From: Silvibacterium dinghuense | Lineage (GTDB): Bacteria > Acidobacteriota > Terriglobia > Terriglobales > Acidobacteriaceae | Assembly (NCBI RefSeq): GCF_004123295.1 | Contig: NZ_SDMK01000001.1 | Span: 806,001 to 870,000 of the forward strand | Length of the DNA: 64,000 nt | Direction: 5' to 3' | Shown here: positions 63,733 through 64,000 of the stretch, piece after piece | Position numbering within the stretch: position 1 is the first letter of the stretch | Layout: each line of letters opens with the position of its first letter | Position numbers and translations under genes: made by a program | The notes under the pieces: generated by a model | Databases searched by the model: none | Told to the model about the DNA's origin: nothing | Seen by the model: only the letters and a program-made list of their open reading frames with translations

Positions 63733-64000
63733 GTGCCTTCGACCATCACATCCTCCACCGTGCATACCAAAGCGCAGCCGCTGACCTTTCAGGAGCTGCT
63801 CTTCCGCCTCCAGAGCTTCTGGGCCGAGCGCGGTTGCGTCCTCCAGCAGCCCTATGACACCGAGGTAGGTGCCGGCACCATGTCGCCCGACACCTTCCTG
63901 CGTGTGCTCGGACCGAAGCCGATCGCGATCGCCTATGCGCAGCCCTCACGCCGCCCCGCTGACGGCCGCTATGGCGAGAACCCGAACCGCCTCTACAAGC
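63733..64000 (+). CDS. glyQ: Glycyl-tRNA synthetase alpha subunit (3' end outside window)
   Basis: The frame is open from a GTG at 63733 to the window end (89 codons). It encodes '[20 protein letters not shown]', '[20 protein letters not shown]', '[20 protein letters not shown]', which are the highly conserved start of the GlyQ subunit of the alpha2beta2 enzyme. It charges tRNA-Gly with glycine; glyS should follow to the right. An in-frame GTG at 63760 is an alternative start. Confidence 0.95.
   Translation, partial: MPSTITSSTVHTKAQPLTFQELLFRLQSFWAERGCVLQQPYDTEVGAGTMSPDTFLRVLGPKPIAIAYAQPSRRPADGRYGENPNRLYK

Overview
The window looks like a chromosomal segment of an acidobacterium (Acidobacteriota, class Terriglobia, probably Acidobacteriaceae). 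Three things point there: two adjacent secreted proteins of the 'VWFA-related acidobacterial domain' type, a very large Oar-like TonB-dependent receptor with an N-terminal carboxypeptidase-regulatory domain, and GC-rich coding sequence with GTG and TTG starts. I see no rRNA, tRNA, CRISPR array, intact insertion sequence or prophage. Most genes are housekeeping; the less ordinary material lies between genes and in a few accessory loci.

Layout. 1-5.3 kb: a TonB-dependent receptor entering from the left edge, then an amidase-signature enzyme. 5.5-11.9 kb: an ABC exporter directly followed by a GT84 cyclic-beta-1,2-glucan-synthase-like protein, an ndvA/ndvB-like pair whose synthase lacks the usual C-terminal GH94 phosphorylase part. 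12-16.3 kb (minus): a serine beta-lactamase-like hydrolase, a DHA2-type MFS pump, a lipoprotein and a small helical protein. 16.4-24.1 kb: fabG, a GT-A-like glycosyltransferase, a YihY/BrkB membrane protein, a DinB-fold protein, an XRE regulator, a rhomboid protease and purH. 24.5-34.2 kb: a secreted TPR protein, dgt, then the proteostasis run tig-clpP-clpX-lon. 34.2-38.4 kb: a probable reverse-transsulfuration pair (minus) and a membrane diguanylate cyclase. 38.5-39.6 kb (minus): an ArsR/SRPBCC/DoxX operon with a perfect 32-bp palindrome over its start. 40-42.3 kb (minus): two VWFA proteins. 42.4-46.2 kb: a tight DUF1015 - cell-wall amidase - GerMN - murI operon. 46.2-50.5 kb: a DUF1572 protein, fabI, a candidate structured RNA, an M28-like protein and a Tat-exported glycosylasparaginase-like enzyme. 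51-52.9 kb: a secreted protein made of seven 15-residue repeats and two unassigned genes. 53-58.7 kb (minus): aldo/keto reductase, M29 aminopeptidase, GH18 hydrolase, a broken SulP remnant and a GH51 arabinofuranosidase. 58.9-64 kb: a 7Fe ferredoxin, a PNPOx-like flavoprotein, an unknown gene, glutamine synthetase (minus), recO and the start of glyQ.

At least four families of short non-coding repeats fill many of the gaps (17.1, 24.1, 27.9, 39.8, 46.8-47.3, 54.0 and 60.8 kb). In two of the families the hairpin arms differ between copies yet stay complementary, which suggests selection for structure. The best candidates for something undescribed are these repeats, the multi-branched RNA candidate after fabI (48101-48259), the repeat protein at 51 kb, and the phosphorylase-less glucan synthase with its adjacent exporter.
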